This document shows, in pieces, positions 14,146-14,458 of a stretch of 14,458 nt of DNA. A program made the position numbers and the translations under genes. The notes under the pieces are model-generated. The model had not been told where the DNA came from. It made no database searches and worked only from the letters and a program-made list of their open reading frames with translations. Location of the stretch: assembly GCA_032229885.1 (NCBI GenBank), contig JAVYAJ010000438.1, positions 1 to 14,458 of the forward strand. The letters are read 5' to 3'. The stretch comes from Anammoximicrobium sp032229885 (GTDB lineage Bacteria; Planctomycetota; Planctomycetia; Pirellulales; Pirellulaceae). Numbering within the stretch: position 1 is the stretch's first letter; each line of letters starts with the position of its first letter.

Positions 14146-14260
14146 AGGCGCCTGTCCAAAAATTGGGCTCGACCCACAACGTATTGTGGAGACGCGATCG
14201 CTAGCAGTACACCCGCAACACAACCTAACGCGAGCTAGCGCCCCCAACCTAAGAATCTGT

Positions 14261-14458
14261 TTGGCCGAAGACCTCCGATCACCGTAGCCTGGGGCAACGC
14301 CCCAGGGCTGGCGCCGCGCGCGTGCCTCTTTTGGCCGAAGGCCATATTCATCCGGGCTGCGGCGATACGGTGATGTTGGCCTTCGGCCAACACGGTTTCT
14401 ATCGTCTCTGATTCCTGGGGCGTTGCCCCAGGCTACGGTGGTGATGGCCTTCGGCCAA
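14261..14458. repeat. nested inverted-repeat element (REP/MITE-like), reaching the window edge
   Basis: Two perfect inverted 26-bp arms, 14281-14306 and 14414-14439, each contain the hairpin CCTGGGGC-AAC-GCCCCAGG. Outside them, TTGGCCGAAG (14261-14270) matches the inverse of the last bases of the window (14444-14458), so the terminal repeat extends to about 45 bp with small differences. Inside lie further TTGGCC-centred palindromes: TTGGCCGAAGGCCA at 14331-14344 and TTGGCCTTCGGCCAA at 14376-14390, the second preceded by the same GGTGATG found before the terminal copy. No protein is encoded. It may continue to the right. Confidence 0.85.

Larger units (their letters stand above)
14021..14458. 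other. gene-free right end, made mostly of repeats
   Basis: The 5' side of the methyltransferase gene (14021-14260) holds repeat arm B and a further hairpin; 14261-14458 is the nested inverted-repeat element. No open frame here resembles a protein. The methyltransferase promoter is expected within 14021-14260, but no good hexamer pair was found. Confidence 0.5.

Overview
The window is GC-rich bacterial chromosome. Gene content and style suggest a member of the Planctomycetota, probably near the Pirellulales. Evidence for this is inference from several things together: a MraZ without a neighbouring rsmH or division cluster, a bifunctional-nuclease (DUF151) protein, a large secreted glycosidase-like protein, intergenic GTGGC...GCCAC and TTGGCC...GGCCAA palindromes, and many genes with weak or no Shine-Dalgarno. 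No rRNA, tRNA, CRISPR array, integrase or transposase was seen.

Left part (1-3319). A 15-bp tandem repeat at the left edge is best read on the minus strand. There it encodes Pro-Ala-Ser-Pro-Val repeats of a protein that starts near 272 and leaves the window, behind a good sigma70-type promoter (355-382). Divergent from it is a family 2 glycosyltransferase (500-1369), whose stop overlaps the stop of a convergent type I methionine aminopeptidase (map, 1357-2157) by 13 bp. After about 680 bp without a convincing gene comes mraZ (2840-3319, minus), whose 3' end lies in a 22-bp tandem duplication.

Middle part (3320-11274). A comparatively AT-rich divergent region separates mraZ from a ketoacyl-ACP synthase II-like gene (3728-5062). 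That gene converges on a short uvrC (5236-6639) lacking the usual C-terminal helix-hairpin-helix domain. Divergent from uvrC is a two-gene unit: a secreted carbohydrate-binding, glycosidase-like protein (6936-9377) and the NAD(P)HX epimerase nnrE (9374-10048), joined by an ATGA overlap. A REP-like inverted repeat starts on the last base of the nnrE stop codon. A bifunctional nuclease family gene (10464-10868) and a long-form serine O-acetyltransferase (11275-12240) follow.

Right part (12241-14458). A minus-strand set holds a SPOUT RNA methyltransferase (13517-14020), a doubtful small ORF (13348-13503) and a HELGH metallopeptidase-like protein of unknown family (12625-13320). It is flanked by a pair of 72-bp inverted repeats (12517-12588 and 14074-14145), 63/72 identical without gaps, each able to form the same hairpin. 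The right edge is a nested inverted-repeat element made of several hairpins, reaching the window end.

Most protein genes are housekeeping: protein maturation, DNA repair, fatty acid synthesis, cysteine synthesis, metabolite repair and RNA modification. The best candidates for something undescribed are the repeats: the 72-bp pair around the methyltransferase-peptidase unit, the dispersed GCGGC-centred palindromes, the nested element at the right edge, and the Pro-Ala-Ser-Pro-Val gene at the left edge.
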